From positions 186,001-250,000 of the forward strand of contig NZ_CP115842.1 in the NCBI RefSeq assembly GCF_013318015.2: 64,000 bases of DNA. The letters are read 5' to 3'. The notes under the pieces were generated by a model, which saw nothing but the letters and a program-made list of their open reading frames with translations, searched no databases and was not told the DNA's origin. Source of the DNA: Agrobacterium tumefaciens. Lineage in GTDB: Bacteria; Pseudomonadota; Alphaproteobacteria; Rhizobiales; Rhizobiaceae. Shown piece by piece: positions 50,149 through 59,802 of this stretch; position 1 is the first letter of the stretch, and every line of letters starts with the position of its first letter. The position numbers were made by a program, and so were the translations under genes.

Positions 50149-50622
50149 GTGAAGAAGAACATGATCTGCATCTGGTACGATAGGGATGCCGAGGCCGCAG
50201 CCAGATTTTATGCCGAGACCTTTCCCGACAGCACCGTCAATTCCGTCTATCGGGCGCCGGGCGATTACCCCTCCGGAAAGGAGGGGGACGTGCTGATGGT
50301 GGAATTCACGGTGGCAGGCGTCTCCTGTATCGGCCTTAACGGTGGACCGACATTCAAGCACACCGAGGCTTTCTCGTTCCAGATTTCTACTGAGGACCAG
50401 GAAGAAACGGACCGATACTGGAATGCCATCGTCGGTAACGGCGGAGAAGAAAGTGCCTGCGGATGGTGCAAGGACCGATGGGGCATCTCCTGGCAGATCA
50501 CCCCGCGGGTGCTGATGGAAGCAATGTCCGCCGGCGGCGCCGAGGCCAAACGTGCCTTCGCGGCAATGATGGATATGAAGAAAATCGACGTCGCCACCAT
50601 CGAGGCGGCACGTCGGGGTTGA
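50149..50622 (+). CDS. VOC-superfamily protein, PhnB/3-demethylubiquinone-like
   Basis: A 157-residue cytoplasmic protein of the PhnB-like branch of the vicinal-oxygen-chelate fold. It has the typical beginning with ICIWYDRDAEAAARFYAETFP, the middle strand VEFTVAGVSCIGLNGGP, and the end SWQITPRVLMEAM followed by the helical AFAAMMDMKKIDVATIEAA. The usual metal-binding side chains are not all evident, and the family contains many proteins of unknown activity. The GTG at 50149 is chosen because GGGAGG lies eight bases upstream. Confidence 0.85.
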   Translation: MKKNMICIWYDRDAEAAARFYAETFPDSTVNSVYRAPGDYPSGKEGDVLMVEFTVAGVSCIGLNGGPTFKHTEAFSFQISTEDQEETDRYWNAIVGNGGEESACGWCKDRWGISWQITPRVLMEAMSAGGAEAKRAFAAMMDMKKIDVATIEAARRG

Positions 50623-50688
50623 TGCTAACAGATCATTCAGCGACAAGTAGCGAAGAAAGACATTTCAAGTAAAGAACTGAAAAACCAC

Positions 50689-50723
50689 GGAAAATCAGAT
50701 AAAACCCGTTTATCTGATTTTCC
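50689..50723 (+). terminator. Perfect 15-bp stem-loop between the VOC gene and ugpB
   Basis: Arms GGAAAATCAGATAAA (50689-50703) and TTTATCTGATTTTCC (50709-50723), loop ACCCG, 66 bases after the VOC stop. The 3' arm itself contains TTTT. Near-symmetrical, so it may insulate both directions. Confidence 0.7.
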
Positions 50724-50882
50724 CTGGACGCCTATGCGTGCCTGTACCTTCACTCATCACAAAACGTTCAACAAAGTGTAAGCGATCCGTCAAAGACGGC
50801 TGCTAGCAGAGCCCGTGGCTTCGTGTTGGGGACGTGACGTCCTCGCCGGTCATGCCATTACTCCATCAACGGGGCTCAACTT

Positions 50883-52226
50883 ATGAAATCTTCCGCTCTG
50901 ACCTCTTTCGTGGCAGGCGTTGCCATTGCCGCCGCCTTCGGCGCCACGGCTGCCCACGCAGAAAAGACCAAATTCGAATTCTGGCACGGCCTTTCCGGCG
51001 ATCTCGGCGACCGCGTTCAGGAAACCTGCAAGAAGTTCAACGACTCCCAGGCTGAATTCGAAATCGTCTGCACGTCGCAGAACGACTACGACGCCACGCT
51101 GCAGAACACCATTGCCGCCTACCGCGCCAAGAAGCAGCCCGCCATTACCCAGATCTACGATGCCGGCACGCTGGACATGATGTTGTCCAAGGCTTTCGTT
51201 CCCGCCAAGAAGCTGATGGCCGACAACGGCTACAAGATCGACTGGAACAACTATTTCCCCGGCATTGCCAATTATTATGCAACGGCTGACGGCGAGCTGA
51301 ACTCCTTCCCCTATAATTCCTCCACCGCGGTCTTCTATTACAATGTCACCGCTTTCGAAAAAGCCGGCATCACCTTCAAGCCCGACACATGGGAACAGGT
51401 TGAAGAAGCCGCCCGGAAGCTCAAGACGGCCGGTTTCGAATGCCCGCTGGCCTTTAATTTCGACACCTGGATGCTGATGGAACAGTTCTCTGCCATCCAC
51501 AACCAGCCAATCGCCACCAAGGGCAACGGTTATCAGGGCCTCGACGCCGAACTGACGATCAACAAGACGAAGTTCGTTGATCAGGTCAAATTCTTCAAGA
51601 AGATGCAGGACGAGAAGCTGTTCGTCGTCAAGACCAAGCAGCTCGGCATGGACATCCTGCCCGCTTTCACCTCGCAGACCTGCCAGATGTTCATGTCCTC
51701 GATTGCGGGCCACGGGACCGTCGGCAAGACCATGCCTGAGGGCGTGAAGTGGGACGTCGCCATGCTGCCGATCTGGAAGGGCACCGAGCGCCACAACTCG
51801 CTGGTTGGCGGCGCTTCGCTCTGGGTCATGGCTGGTCGTCCGGAAGCTGAATACAAGGGTGCGGCCGCATTCCTGAACTTCATCGCGCAGCCTGATATGG
51901 TTGAGTGGTGGTCGACCGTTACCGGCTACATCCCGGTCACCAAGACCGGCTTCGACGCCATGAAGGCCAACGGCTTCTACGACAAGGCGCCCTACAAGGG
52001 CCGTGAAAAGGCAATCGAAAGCCTCACGTTTACGCCGCCGTCCGAATATACCCGCGGCATCCGCCTCGGCGGCTTCACGCAGATCCGCAAGGAAGTCTCG
52101 ACCTCGCTCGAAGCCATCTTCATGCAGAACGCCGATATTCAGACCGAACTCGACAAGGCTGTCGAGCGCTCGAATGCCGGCCTGCGCCGCTTCGAAAAGA
52201 CCTATGCCGGCGCCAAGCTGAACTAA
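50883..52226 (+). CDS. ugpB: sn-Glycerol-3-phosphate ABC transporter substrate-binding protein UgpB
   Basis: A 447-residue periplasmic binding protein of family 1. Sec signal at residues 1-23 (AAAFGATAAHA cleavage region). The UgpB hallmarks are FEFWHGLSGDLGDRVQETCKKFN near the N-terminus, then YNSSTAVFYYN, and the WVMAGRPEAEYKGAAAFL block, plus VTGYIPVT, which matches the glycerol-3-phosphate pocket of the family. It binds glycerol-3-phosphate or its diesters for import as carbon and phosphate source. It heads the operon ugpB-A-E-C and is separated from ugpA by 75 bases with a strong stem-loop. No clear PhoB box was found upstream by eye. Confidence 0.93.
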   Translation: MKSSALTSFVAGVAIAAAFGATAAHAEKTKFEFWHGLSGDLGDRVQETCKKFNDSQAEFEIVCTSQNDYDATLQNTIAAYRAKKQPAITQIYDAGTLDMMLSKAFVPAKKLMADNGYKIDWNNYFPGIANYYATADGELNSFPYNSSTAVFYYNVTAFEKAGITFKPDTWEQVEEAARKLKTAGFECPLAFNFDTWMLMEQFSAIHNQPIATKGNGYQGLDAELTINKTKFVDQVKFFKKMQDEKLFVVKTKQLGMDILPAFTSQTCQMFMSSIAGHGTVGKTMPEGVKWDVAMLPIWKGTERHNSLVGGASLWVMAGRPEAEYKGAAAFLNFIAQPDMVEWWSTVTGYIPVTKTGFDAMKANGFYDKAPYKGREKAIESLTFTPPSEYTRGIRLGGFTQIRKEVSTSLEAIFMQNADIQTELDKAVERSNAGLRRFEKTYAGAKLN

Positions 52227-52242
52227 GCGGTCCTTTTCGCCT

Positions 52243-52272
52243 GGGTTTGCCCGTCTCCGCGCGGGCAAACCC
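52243..52272 (+). promoter_or_regulatory. Stem-loop between ugpB and ugpA
   Basis: Perfect 11-bp arms GGGTTTGCCCG/CGGGCAAACCC with an eight-base loop, 16 bases after the ugpB stop. No T-run; expected to stabilise ugpB mRNA and lower permease expression. Confidence 0.65.
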
Positions 52273-52301
52273 TTAATGCCATTTTCTGTTTCGGATATTT
52301 C

Positions 52302-53192
52302 ATGGAAAAGCGCGCCGTTTTCAAAAGCACATGGTTGCCGCTGCTGTTCGCATTGCCGCAGCTGGCACTGATCCTCCTGTTCTTCTACTGGCCCGTGGCG
52401 GCGGTGATCAACTGGGCCTTCACCCTCCAGCCGCCCTTCGGCGGCGCGGCAGAATTCGTTGGTTTCGCCAATTTCCAGGAAGTCTTTTCTGATCCATTCT
52501 ACTGGCATTCCGTTACCGTCAGCCTGATCTTCGCGACCGTCGGCCCCTTCGTCGCCATCCTCATCGGCCTCACCCTGGCGCTCTCCGTCGACCGCCAGCT
52601 TCCCGGCTCCGGATTTTTCCGGGTTCTGTATATCCTGCCCTTCGCCATCGCAGGTCCCGCCGCAGGCATGGCCTTCCGCTTCATCCTGTCGCCGGAACGC
52701 GGGTTGGCCGCTTCACTCAACGCCGCCTGGCCAGATATCTGGAACCCGGCGAAATACGGCGAACATGCACTGGCGCTCGTCATCGCCATCTTTATCTGGA
52801 AATGGGCGGGCTACACCTTCATCTTCCTGTTTGCCGGCCTGCAATCCGTGCCCCGTTCGCTGACGGAAGCTGCGGCGATGGATGGCTCCGGCCCGATCCG
52901 CCGCGCCATAGACATTCAGGTGCCGTTGCTCGCACCCACGCTGTTCTTCCTGATGGTGACGATGATGACCGAGGGTTTCGTCGGCCAGGACACGTTCGGC
53001 ATCGTGCATTCGCTGACAGCGGGCGGCCCCAACCGCGCCACCGATGTGATGGTTTACCGCATCGTCACCGAGGCCTTCGAAGGGCTGAACTATTCCGGCG
53101 CCTCGGCACAAACCATCGTCCTCATCGGCCTCATCATGGTCTTCACCTTCATCCAGTTCCGCTTCATCGAGCGGCGCGTCCATTACAAGTGA
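52302..53192 (+). CDS. ugpA: sn-Glycerol-3-phosphate ABC transporter permease UgpA
   Basis: A 296-residue permease of the MalF-like group with six predicted helices. The EAA loop is SLTEAAAMDGSGPIRRAIDIQVPL (named by EAAAMDGSGP). The characteristic UgpA end is SLTAGGPNRATDVMVYRIV. It starts 75 bases after ugpB and ends 10 bases before ugpE. Together with UgpE it forms the import channel. Confidence 0.93.
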   Translation: MEKRAVFKSTWLPLLFALPQLALILLFFYWPVAAVINWAFTLQPPFGGAAEFVGFANFQEVFSDPFYWHSVTVSLIFATVGPFVAILIGLTLALSVDRQLPGSGFFRVLYILPFAIAGPAAGMAFRFILSPERGLAASLNAAWPDIWNPAKYGEHALALVIAIFIWKWAGYTFIFLFAGLQSVPRSLTEAAAMDGSGPIRRAIDIQVPLLAPTLFFLMVTMMTEGFVGQDTFGIVHSLTAGGPNRATDVMVYRIVTEAFEGLNYSGASAQTIVLIGLIMVFTFIQFRFIERRVHYK

Positions 53193-53202
53193 GGCCTGAG
53201 AG

Positions 53203-54090
53203 ATGATACAGCGCACGCCCTATGCCGACGCCTTTACCTATGTGGTCATGGTCGCGGGACTTCTGCTTCTTATCGGCCCCTTCATCGTGGTATTGGCAGG
53301 CGCCAGCCAGACGGTGCAGCAGGTGAACCACACGCCCTTCAGCTTCATGCCGCAGGGCGAGCTTTTCAAAAATCTCAGCACCGCCTGGAACCGCGCCAAT
53401 CTGGGCAACGCCATGTTCAACAGCCTGGTGATGGCCTCGCTCGTCACAGCGGGCAAGGTAGCCCTTTCCGCTCTGACCGCCTTCGCCATCGTGTTTTTCC
53501 GCTCGCCGCTGAAACACCTGTTTTTCTGGTCCGTCTTCATCACGCTGATGCTGCCGCTCGAAATTCGCGCCGTTCCGACCTATGCCGTGGCAGCGGATGT
53601 GTTCCAGCCGTTCCGTTACCTTATAGCGCTGGTGAGCGGTGTCGAAGTCAACATCGAATGGAACCTGCTGAATTCCTATGCGGGCCTGTCGCTGCCGCTT
53701 GTCGCCACGGCCACCGGCACCTTTCTCTACCGGCAGTTTTTCATGACCCTGCCTGATGAACTTGCGGAGGCGGCGCGCATGGATGGCTCCGGCCCCGTGC
53801 GTTTCTTTTTCGACGTGCTGCTGCCGCTCTCGCGCACCAACATGCTGGCCCTCACCACCATTCTCTTCGTCTCCTCGTGGAACCAGTATCTGTGGCCGCT
53901 GCTGATGGTCACCGATCCCTCCTACAAGACGGTGATGATGTCGTTGCGTGCCCTTTTGCCTTCGGAGGACGGCACGCCGGACTGGAACGTCACGCTTGCC
54001 GGTTCCCTAATCATCATCATGCCGCCGCTTCTCGTCGTGGCGTTCCTGCAACGCTGGTTCGTGCGCGGTCTCGTGTCATCCGACAAGTGA
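53203..54090 (+). CDS. ugpE: sn-Glycerol-3-phosphate ABC transporter permease UgpE
   Basis: A 295-residue permease of the MalG-like group. Segments [18 protein letters not shown] (EAA loop) and [20 protein letters not shown] are typical UgpE features. Six helices are predicted. The intergenic distance to ugpC is 41 bases, within the same transcript. Confidence 0.93.
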   Translation: MIQRTPYADAFTYVVMVAGLLLLIGPFIVVLAGASQTVQQVNHTPFSFMPQGELFKNLSTAWNRANLGNAMFNSLVMASLVTAGKVALSALTAFAIVFFRSPLKHLFFWSVFITLMLPLEIRAVPTYAVAADVFQPFRYLIALVSGVEVNIEWNLLNSYAGLSLPLVATATGTFLYRQFFMTLPDELAEAARMDGSGPVRFFFDVLLPLSRTNMLALTTILFVSSWNQYLWPLLMVTDPSYKTVMMSLRALLPSEDGTPDWNVTLAGSLIIIMPPLLVVAFLQRWFVRGLVSSDK

Positions 54091-54131
54091 CGACGCGACG
54101 CGTGGCTCTCAACAACAAGGTTATTAATATC

Positions 54132-55253
54132 ATGGCTCAGATCGATATTCGGCAGGTCCGCAAATCCTATGGCAAGACCCCGACCCTGCACGGCGTGGAT
54201 CTCACTTTCGAAACCGGCGAATTCGTCGTCATCCTCGGCCCCTCGGGCTGCGGCAAGTCCACACTTCTGCGAATGATCGCCGGGCTGGAGGATATCACGT
54301 CGGGTGAAATCGCCATTGGCGGGCGCGTCGTCAACACGCTGGAGCCGCGCGAGCGCGGTTGCGCCATGGTGTTCCAGAACTACGCGCTTTATCCGCATAT
54401 GACGGTATCAGGCAATATCGGTTATGCGCTGAAGGTCGCAGGCGTTCCCAAGGCTGAACGCCTGCGCCGCATCGAGGAAACGGCCAAGATCGTTGGCCTT
54501 TCCGACTATCTCGAACGCAAGCCTGCCGCCCTTTCCGGTGGCCAGCGCCAGCGCGTGGCCATGGCCCGCGCAATCATCCGCGAACCGCAGGTATTCCTGT
54601 TCGATGAACCGCTGTCCAACCTCGATGCAAAGCTGCGTGTGACGATGCGCGCCGAAATCCGCAAACTGCACCAGCGCCTGTCGGCCACCTCCGTCTTCGT
54701 CACCCATGATCAGGTGGAAGCCATGACGCTGGCCGACCGGCTGGTGGTGATGAACAAGGGCAATGTGGAGCAGGTCGGTCATCCGCTCGATATCTATCAC
54801 CGCCCCGCCAGCACCTTCGTAGCCTCCTTCATCGGCTCACCGGCGATGAACCTGTTCAACACGCGGGTGGAGGTCGAATCTCCATCCGTCATGCTGGGCG
54901 GCCAGCCGGTGAAACTCTTCCCCGAGACCGCGCTGGAGCTGCGCGGGCGCGACGTGACAGTCGGCATTCGCCCTGAACAATGCCTGGTCAGCATCGAGGG
55001 TGCGGGCGTGCCCGCAACCGTGGACTTTGTAGAAGAGCTGGGTTCCGGCCGCATCGTACATGCGGAAATCGCCGGCGAAACTTTCTCCGCAGCCATCGGC
55101 GAAGATCTGTTGGTCAAACCCGGCCAGCGCATCCACTTCGAACTGCCCCCGGCCCATCTCCACTTTTTCGATCCGGCCACCGGCAAGCGCATCGAAACGG
55201 AGGGTGCCATTGAGACAACCCGCATCGGCAACGAAAAGCTGCTGGCAGTTTGA
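54132..55253 (+). CDS. ugpC: sn-Glycerol-3-phosphate ABC transporter ATP-binding protein UgpC
   Basis: A 373-residue ATPase of the UgpC/MalK group. Walker [11 protein letters not shown]-loop FQNYALYPH, signature LSGGQRQR, Walker [13 protein letters not shown], switch VTHDQVEAM, then a C-terminal regulatory TOBE domain (about residues 240-373). The start ATG at 54132 is the family start ([14 protein letters not shown]); the frame is open further upstream across ugpE in another frame and is ignored there. A terminator-like hairpin follows the gene. Confidence 0.93.
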   Translation: MAQIDIRQVRKSYGKTPTLHGVDLTFETGEFVVILGPSGCGKSTLLRMIAGLEDITSGEIAIGGRVVNTLEPRERGCAMVFQNYALYPHMTVSGNIGYALKVAGVPKAERLRRIEETAKIVGLSDYLERKPAALSGGQRQRVAMARAIIREPQVFLFDEPLSNLDAKLRVTMRAEIRKLHQRLSATSVFVTHDQVEAMTLADRLVVMNKGNVEQVGHPLDIYHRPASTFVASFIGSPAMNLFNTRVEVESPSVMLGGQPVKLFPETALELRGRDVTVGIRPEQCLVSIEGAGVPATVDFVEELGSGRIVHAEIAGETFSAAIGEDLLVKPGQRIHFELPPAHLHFFDPATGKRIETEGAIETTRIGNEKLLAV

Positions 55254-55278
55254 TGGCGGACGTTTGAGCACGGATCAG

Positions 55279-55314
55279 TCCGGCGCGGTTTGGGGGTGTC
55301 CCAACCACGCCGGA
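55279..55314 (+). terminator. Terminator of the ugp operon
   Basis: Arms TCCGGCGCGGTTTGGG and CCCAACCACGCCGGA, paired over about 14 bp with one mismatch and one bulge, followed by TTTCC. It begins 25 bases after the ugpC stop. Confidence 0.65.
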
Positions 55315-55706
55315 TTTCCAAACGACGTTTTCGATCTCGAACTACGATTTCGAAATCATCCAATACATTAGCTATATCGACCAATATTCTGAATTTGCGC
55401 CATTTTCTCACTAGAATAATTGCGCGAAATACGTCGAAATTTGCTTGGCGATCACCACGGGAAGCACATCGCCTGCCGGATATTACGTCAACACGATGAG
55501 GCAAACCCGTTGCAGGCAAAGCGATCTTGCGAAATGAATGATTTCAGGAAAAATCTTTCTGTTTGGAAATCATAATCGCAATAGTCTTTGCCGCACAGAG
55601 CCGCCAGCAAGGCTATCGTCGCGATGAGGACCGAGCCGGTCTTCGATCCTTGGCGGCCGACAGACAAAACGCTCGGGTCAAAACTTCAACGAAAGAGTGA
55701 AGCCCA
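55315..55706. other. Non-coding region upstream of the monooxygenase gene
   Basis: About 390 bases with no credible gene. It is AT-rich at 55330-55440, and the stretch directly before 55707 has a GAAAG/AGTGAAGCCC leader. It probably carries the promoter of the monooxygenase; no recognised operator could be named. Confidence 0.45.
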
Positions 55707-57035
55707 ATGGCAAACGATCGCAAACTGCACCTCGGCGCCTTCATGCGGCCCGTCAGTCTTCACACGGGTGCGTGGCGTTATCCCGGATCCTTCCCGGACG
55801 CGAACTTCAATTTCGGCCATCTGGCGCGATTTGCGCAACAGCTTGAAGCCGCGAAATTCGATGCATTTTTCATGGCCGATCATCTGGCGGTGCTGAACAT
55901 GCCGACGGAAGCACTGCGCCGCAGCCATACCGTCACGTCTTTCGAACCCTTCACCCTGCTTTCGGCGCTCGCCGCCGTCACCTCCCGCATCGGGCTGGTT
56001 GCCACCGCTTCCACAACATTCGATGAACCCTACCACGTAGCGCGGCGTTTCGCCTCACTCGATCACCTCAGCAATGGTCGCGCCGGCTGGAACATCGTCA
56101 CCACAGCAAATCCGGATGCGGCGCTTAATTTCGGCCGGGACGAACAGCCTGACCACACGGAGCGTTATGGAAGAGCGCGGGAATTTTACGACGTCGTTAC
56201 CGGGCTGTGGGATTCCTTTTCCGATGATGCCTTTCTCCGGGATGTCGATAGCGGGTTGTTCTTTGACCCTGAAAAAATGCATGTGCTTAATCACAAGGGA
56301 CCGGAATTTTCCGTGCGCGGTCCGCTCAATATAGCGCGTCCGGTGCAGGGCTGGCCCGTCATCGTTCAGGCCGGGGCTTCAGAGCCGGGGCGCCAGCTTG
56401 CAGCCGAAACTGCCGAGGTCGTTTTTGCGGCAACACCCACGCTTGCGGCGGGAAAAGCGTTCTACAGGGACGTCAAGGACAGAACCGTTGCGGCAGGCCG
56501 TTCCCGCGACGGCATTGTCATCCTGCCGGGCGCTTTCGTTCTGGTCGGCGATAGCGTGGAAGAAGCCAAGGCCAAACGCGCCAGGCTCGACAGCCTCGTC
56601 CATTATGAAAGCGCGATAGCCTCGCTTTCGATTGCGCTCGGCCACGATGCTTCGAGTTTCGATCCCGATGGCCCCTTGCCTGACATTCCCGAAACCAATG
56701 CAAGCAAATCCAGCCGCGAGAGGGTGATCGAACTTGCAAGGAGCGAGGGGCTGACGGTGCGCCAGCTGGCGCAGCGGCTGGGTGGCTATGGGGGTCTCGC
56801 ATTTGTCGGCACGGCAAAAACCATCGCTGACGAGATGGAACAATGGCTATACGAAGAGGGGTCGGATGGCTTCAACGTCACCTTCCCGTTCCTGCCTGCC
56901 GGACTTGACGATTTCACGACCCTGCTTGTGCCCGAACTGCAAAGGCGCGGCCTGTTCCGAAAGGACTATGAGGGAACGACATTGCGCGATCATCTCGGTT
57001 TGCAACGTCCGGCCAATCGTTTTTTCCCTGAATAA
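55707..57035 (+). CDS. LLM-class FMN-dependent monooxygenase (NtaA/SnaA/DszA family)
   Basis: A 442-residue luciferase-like TIM-barrel monooxygenase. It shows the NtaA/SnaA/DszA group pattern: GAWRYPGSFPDANFNFGHL, then FFMADHLAVL, GLVATASTTFDEPYHVARRFASLDHLS, GRAGWNIVTTANPDAALNFG and QAGASEPGRQLAAETAEVVF. Enzymes of this group use reduced FMN from a separate reductase to oxidise sulfur compounds, chelating amines or alkyl chains. It lies 149 bases upstream of an SsuA-type binding-protein gene on the same strand, so its substrate is probably an organosulfur compound taken up by that importer. No flavin reductase gene is next to it. Confidence 0.9.
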   Translation: MANDRKLHLGAFMRPVSLHTGAWRYPGSFPDANFNFGHLARFAQQLEAAKFDAFFMADHLAVLNMPTEALRRSHTVTSFEPFTLLSALAAVTSRIGLVATASTTFDEPYHVARRFASLDHLSNGRAGWNIVTTANPDAALNFGRDEQPDHTERYGRAREFYDVVTGLWDSFSDDAFLRDVDSGLFFDPEKMHVLNHKGPEFSVRGPLNIARPVQGWPVIVQAGASEPGRQLAAETAEVVFAATPTLAAGKAFYRDVKDRTVAAGRSRDGIVILPGAFVLVGDSVEEAKAKRARLDSLVHYESAIASLSIALGHDASSFDPDGPLPDIPETNASKSSRERVIELARSEGLTVRQLAQRLGGYGGLAFVGTAKTIADEMEQWLYEEGSDGFNVTFPFLPAGLDDFTTLLVPELQRRGLFRKDYEGTTLRDHLGLQRPANRFFPE

Positions 57036-57184
57036 CGCGCCGTCGCGCCGATCCGGCCAGCGGTAGGGAGATTTTCCACGCCCGCCCTGAAGTTTGGGAT
57101 GAGGTTCCAGAAGGCTGGATTGACCTCATAAACGCCGGCCCATACCATTTAAATACACAAATTACATAAATTAGGTACACTATT

Positions 57185-58180
57185 ATGAAGGCTAAACATT
57201 CTCGCCGCCAGATCCTGAAACTCAGCATTGCCGGGGCTCTCGCAGCACCCTTTGCCACGGGCAGCGCGCTGGCCCAGAGCTCACATGAGTTTCCTGCTGA
57301 GCTGAAGCTGGATTGGGGATTTTACTCCTCACACACGCTGCTGATAAAGAACAAGGGCTGGCTTGAGGAAGCGTTCAAGGATGTCGGCACCAAGATCACC
57401 TGGGTACAATCCCGCGGAAGCAACAATTCGCTCGAATTCCTGAAGGTCGGCTCGACGGATTTTGCCGGTTCGGCAGCACTTTCCGCATTTCTGGCCCGCG
57501 CCAATGGTGTGCCGCTGAAGGTGATCTATGTGGCAAGCTGGGGCGGTTCTTCCATCATACAGGTTCGCCCGGATTCGCCGGTCAAGACCGTCGCCGATCT
57601 CAAGGGCAAAACCATTGCGGTCACCAAGGGTACCGCGCCTTATTTCACCCTCCTGCGCGCCCTTGCCCAAAACAAGCTTTCGATCAATGACCTCAAGGTC
57701 GTGAACCTGCAGCATCCGGAAGGATTCAACGCGCTTCAGCAGGGACAGGTTGATGCATGGGTCGGCATCGATCCACACACATCCCAGGCAGAACTTGCCG
57801 GCGACAGGGCGATTTTCGATGAGCGTAGCTGGCGCGACGGCAGCGTCTTCAGCGTTTCCGAGGAGTTTCTGGCGAAATACCCGAAAGCGGTCGAACGCCT
57901 CCTCGGTGTCTGGGTCGAGACACAAAGATGGATCCGTGAAAACAACGGCGAATTCATCGATTTCGTCACGAAGGTCACCGGCAACGATCCCCAGATCACC
58001 AAGCTGACGATCGAAAAGCGCGACTGGAAGGATCCTGTTCCAGGCGAGGAACTGCTGAACTCGATCCGTATCGTGACCCCGTTGCTCGGCGACGATGTGC
58101 TGCGTCCTGGCGTCAATGTCGACAGCGTCCTTTCGTCGCTGATCGATCCGGCACCGGCGAAAAAGGCGCTGGGAGCATGA
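57185..58180 (+). CDS. Aliphatic sulfonate-type ABC transporter substrate-binding protein (SsuA-like)
   Basis: A 331-residue periplasmic binding protein of the SsuA/TauA/NMT1 group. The N-terminus has a twin-arginine-like signal (RRQILKLSIAGALAAPFATG, cut near ALA at about residue 30). Landmarks are STDFAGSAALSAFLARANGVP, VADLKGKTIAVTKGTAPYFTLLRAL and LQQGQVDAWVGIDPHTSQAEL. It binds a sulfonate, taurine, nitrile or similar compound. Its stop overlaps the permease start by four bases (ATGA). Confidence 0.9.
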   Translation: MKAKHSRRQILKLSIAGALAAPFATGSALAQSSHEFPAELKLDWGFYSSHTLLIKNKGWLEEAFKDVGTKITWVQSRGSNNSLEFLKVGSTDFAGSAALSAFLARANGVPLKVIYVASWGGSSIIQVRPDSPVKTVADLKGKTIAVTKGTAPYFTLLRALAQNKLSINDLKVVNLQHPEGFNALQQGQVDAWVGIDPHTSQAELAGDRAIFDERSWRDGSVFSVSEEFLAKYPKAVERLLGVWVETQRWIRENNGEFIDFVTKVTGNDPQITKLTIEKRDWKDPVPGEELLNSIRIVTPLLGDDVLRPGVNVDSVLSSLIDPAPAKKALGA

Positions 58181-59046
58181 ATTCTCATCCGCGCGAATTT
58201 CAGCGCGTGAAGCAGACTGCGAAACAACTCCCTTCCCGACTGCCGTTGGTGCAAAGAGTGGGGAATTTCCTGGGAAGGTTCGACCTGCGCGGCGCGATAG
58301 TGCCGGTCGGCTCATTGTTGCTGCTGGAATTCTTTGTGCGCGTGGGCTGGGTAAGCCCCTATGTGCTGCCGCCGCCCTCCGAGCTTTACGACACGTTTCT
58401 AAGGCTCGCCGAGGGTCCTTTGTGGACGAATGTCGCAGCCAGTACCGCCCGTGTCTTTGTCGGCTTCGTCATTGGCTCCCTTCTTGCAATCGTCGTCGGT
58501 TCGCTGGTCGGGCTGGTCGTTGCCGCCGAGCGTTACCTTGAACCGACGTTTCAGGCGCTACGCGCGGTTCCGAGCCTCGCCTGGGTGCCGCTGCTGATGA
58601 TCTGGTTCGGCATTGGCGAAACCTCGAAAATCGTACTGATCGCCAAAAGCGCGTTTTTCCCTGTTTATCTCAACCTCTTCTCCGGCATCAGGAATGTCGA
58701 CCGCAAGTTGGTGGAAGTGGGCGAGATGTATCGCCAGCCGTTGCCGGTGCTGGTTTGGCGGATTTTCATTCCCGCCTCCTTGCCTCATCTGTTCACGGGC
58801 TTGCGTTACGGCCTGTCGCTGGCCTGGCTAAGCGTTGTCGCAGCGGAACTTCTGGCGGCTTCCGAGGGCATCGGCTACATGCTATCCGATGGGCGGGAAC
58901 TCTCCCGACCCGATCTGGTGATGATAGCGATTATCTGCCTTGCCGTCCTCGGCAAGATTTCCGACAGCCTTTTCAAGATAGTCGAGGAACGTTGCCTCAG
59001 ATGGCGCGACACTTACCCCCTTCAGCAAGGAGGGCGCCTGCGATGA
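58177..59046 (+). CDS. ABC transporter permease, SsuC-like
   Basis: A 289-residue permease of the nitrate/sulfonate/taurine group. N-terminal cytoplasmic segment of about 45 residues, then six helices. The LPPPSELYDTFLRL loop and the core block RAVPSLAWVPLLMIWFGIGE are diagnostic for this group. It overlaps the binding-protein and ATPase genes by four bases each. Confidence 0.93.
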   Translation: MNSHPREFQRVKQTAKQLPSRLPLVQRVGNFLGRFDLRGAIVPVGSLLLLEFFVRVGWVSPYVLPPPSELYDTFLRLAEGPLWTNVAASTARVFVGFVIGSLLAIVVGSLVGLVVAAERYLEPTFQALRAVPSLAWVPLLMIWFGIGETSKIVLIAKSAFFPVYLNLFSGIRNVDRKLVEVGEMYRQPLPVLVWRIFIPASLPHLFTGLRYGLSLAWLSVVAAELLAASEGIGYMLSDGRELSRPDLVMIAIICLAVLGKISDSLFKIVEERCLRWRDTYPLQQGGRLR

Positions 59047-59777
59047 GTTTGCTCAATGTCGATGTTCGCGAAAAAGCCTTCGGAGACACGGTTGTCCTTC
59101 AGGATATTCACCTGACGCTCGGCGATGGTGAAGCGGCGGTTCTTCTCGGACCAAGTGGGTGCGGGAAAAGCACCTTGCTGCGCATCGCCGCCGGCCTCGA
59201 CCGGCATTTCTCAGGCGCTGTGAAGGTTCAGCAGGCAAAGGAAGTTCAGGCATCGGACTCACCGCCCATCGCCTTTGTCTTTCAGGAACCCCGCCTGATG
59301 CCGTGGCTGACAGTTGCCGAAAACATCGGTTATGCGGCCGGCAAGAAATATGATGTCGAGCGGGTAGAAGGACTGATCAACGATGTGGGCTTGAGCGGCC
59401 ATGGCGACGCGCTACCGAAAGCCCTTTCAGGCGGCATGGCGCAGCGTGTCGCCATAGCAAGAGCGCTCTATACCCGGCCGCGCATCTTGCTGCTCGACGA
59501 ACCCTTCAGCGCGGTCGATGCTTTCACGCGGATGAAATTGCAGGACCTTGTCCTGAAACTCGTCGAACAGCGCGGCATTTCCTTCCTGCTCGTCACCCAC
59601 GATATTGACGAGGCGCTTTATCTCGGTGACCGCATTTACATGATGGGTGCCCATGACGGCCGTATCCAGCAGCGGATAGAAGTGGACGAGCCGCGCCCGC
59701 GCGACAGAAGGTCGCCGCAACTCGCCACCCTCAAGAACGAGGTGCTGACTGCCCTGCACAACGCCCACGTCATCTGA
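59043..59777 (+). CDS. ABC transporter ATP-binding protein, SsuB-like
   Basis: A 244-residue ATPase of the SsuB/TauB group. Walker [11 protein letters not shown]-loop FQEPRLMPW (the FQEPRLMPW motif is a marker of this group), signature LSGGMAQR, Walker B LLLDEPFSAVD and switch VTHDIDEAL. The ATG at 59043 overlaps the permease stop; a longer frame upstream is a different reading through the permease gene and is not used. The gene ends 26 bases before a convergent sugar permease gene. Confidence 0.93.
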   Translation: MSLLNVDVREKAFGDTVVLQDIHLTLGDGEAAVLLGPSGCGKSTLLRIAAGLDRHFSGAVKVQQAKEVQASDSPPIAFVFQEPRLMPWLTVAENIGYAAGKKYDVERVEGLINDVGLSGHGDALPKALSGGMAQRVAIARALYTRPRILLLDEPFSAVDAFTRMKLQDLVLKLVEQRGISFLLVTHDIDEALYLGDRIYMMGAHDGRIQQRIEVDEPRPRDRRSPQLATLKNEVLTALHNAHVI

Positions 59778-59802
59778 CTGGCACCGGCATCTTTCTCCGC
59801 CC

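Noticed and set aside
50623..50882. Possible PhoB box upstream of ugpB
   Set aside because: ugp operons are often phosphate-regulated, but I found no pair of CTGTCAT-like half-sites by eye. A weight-matrix scan would decide.
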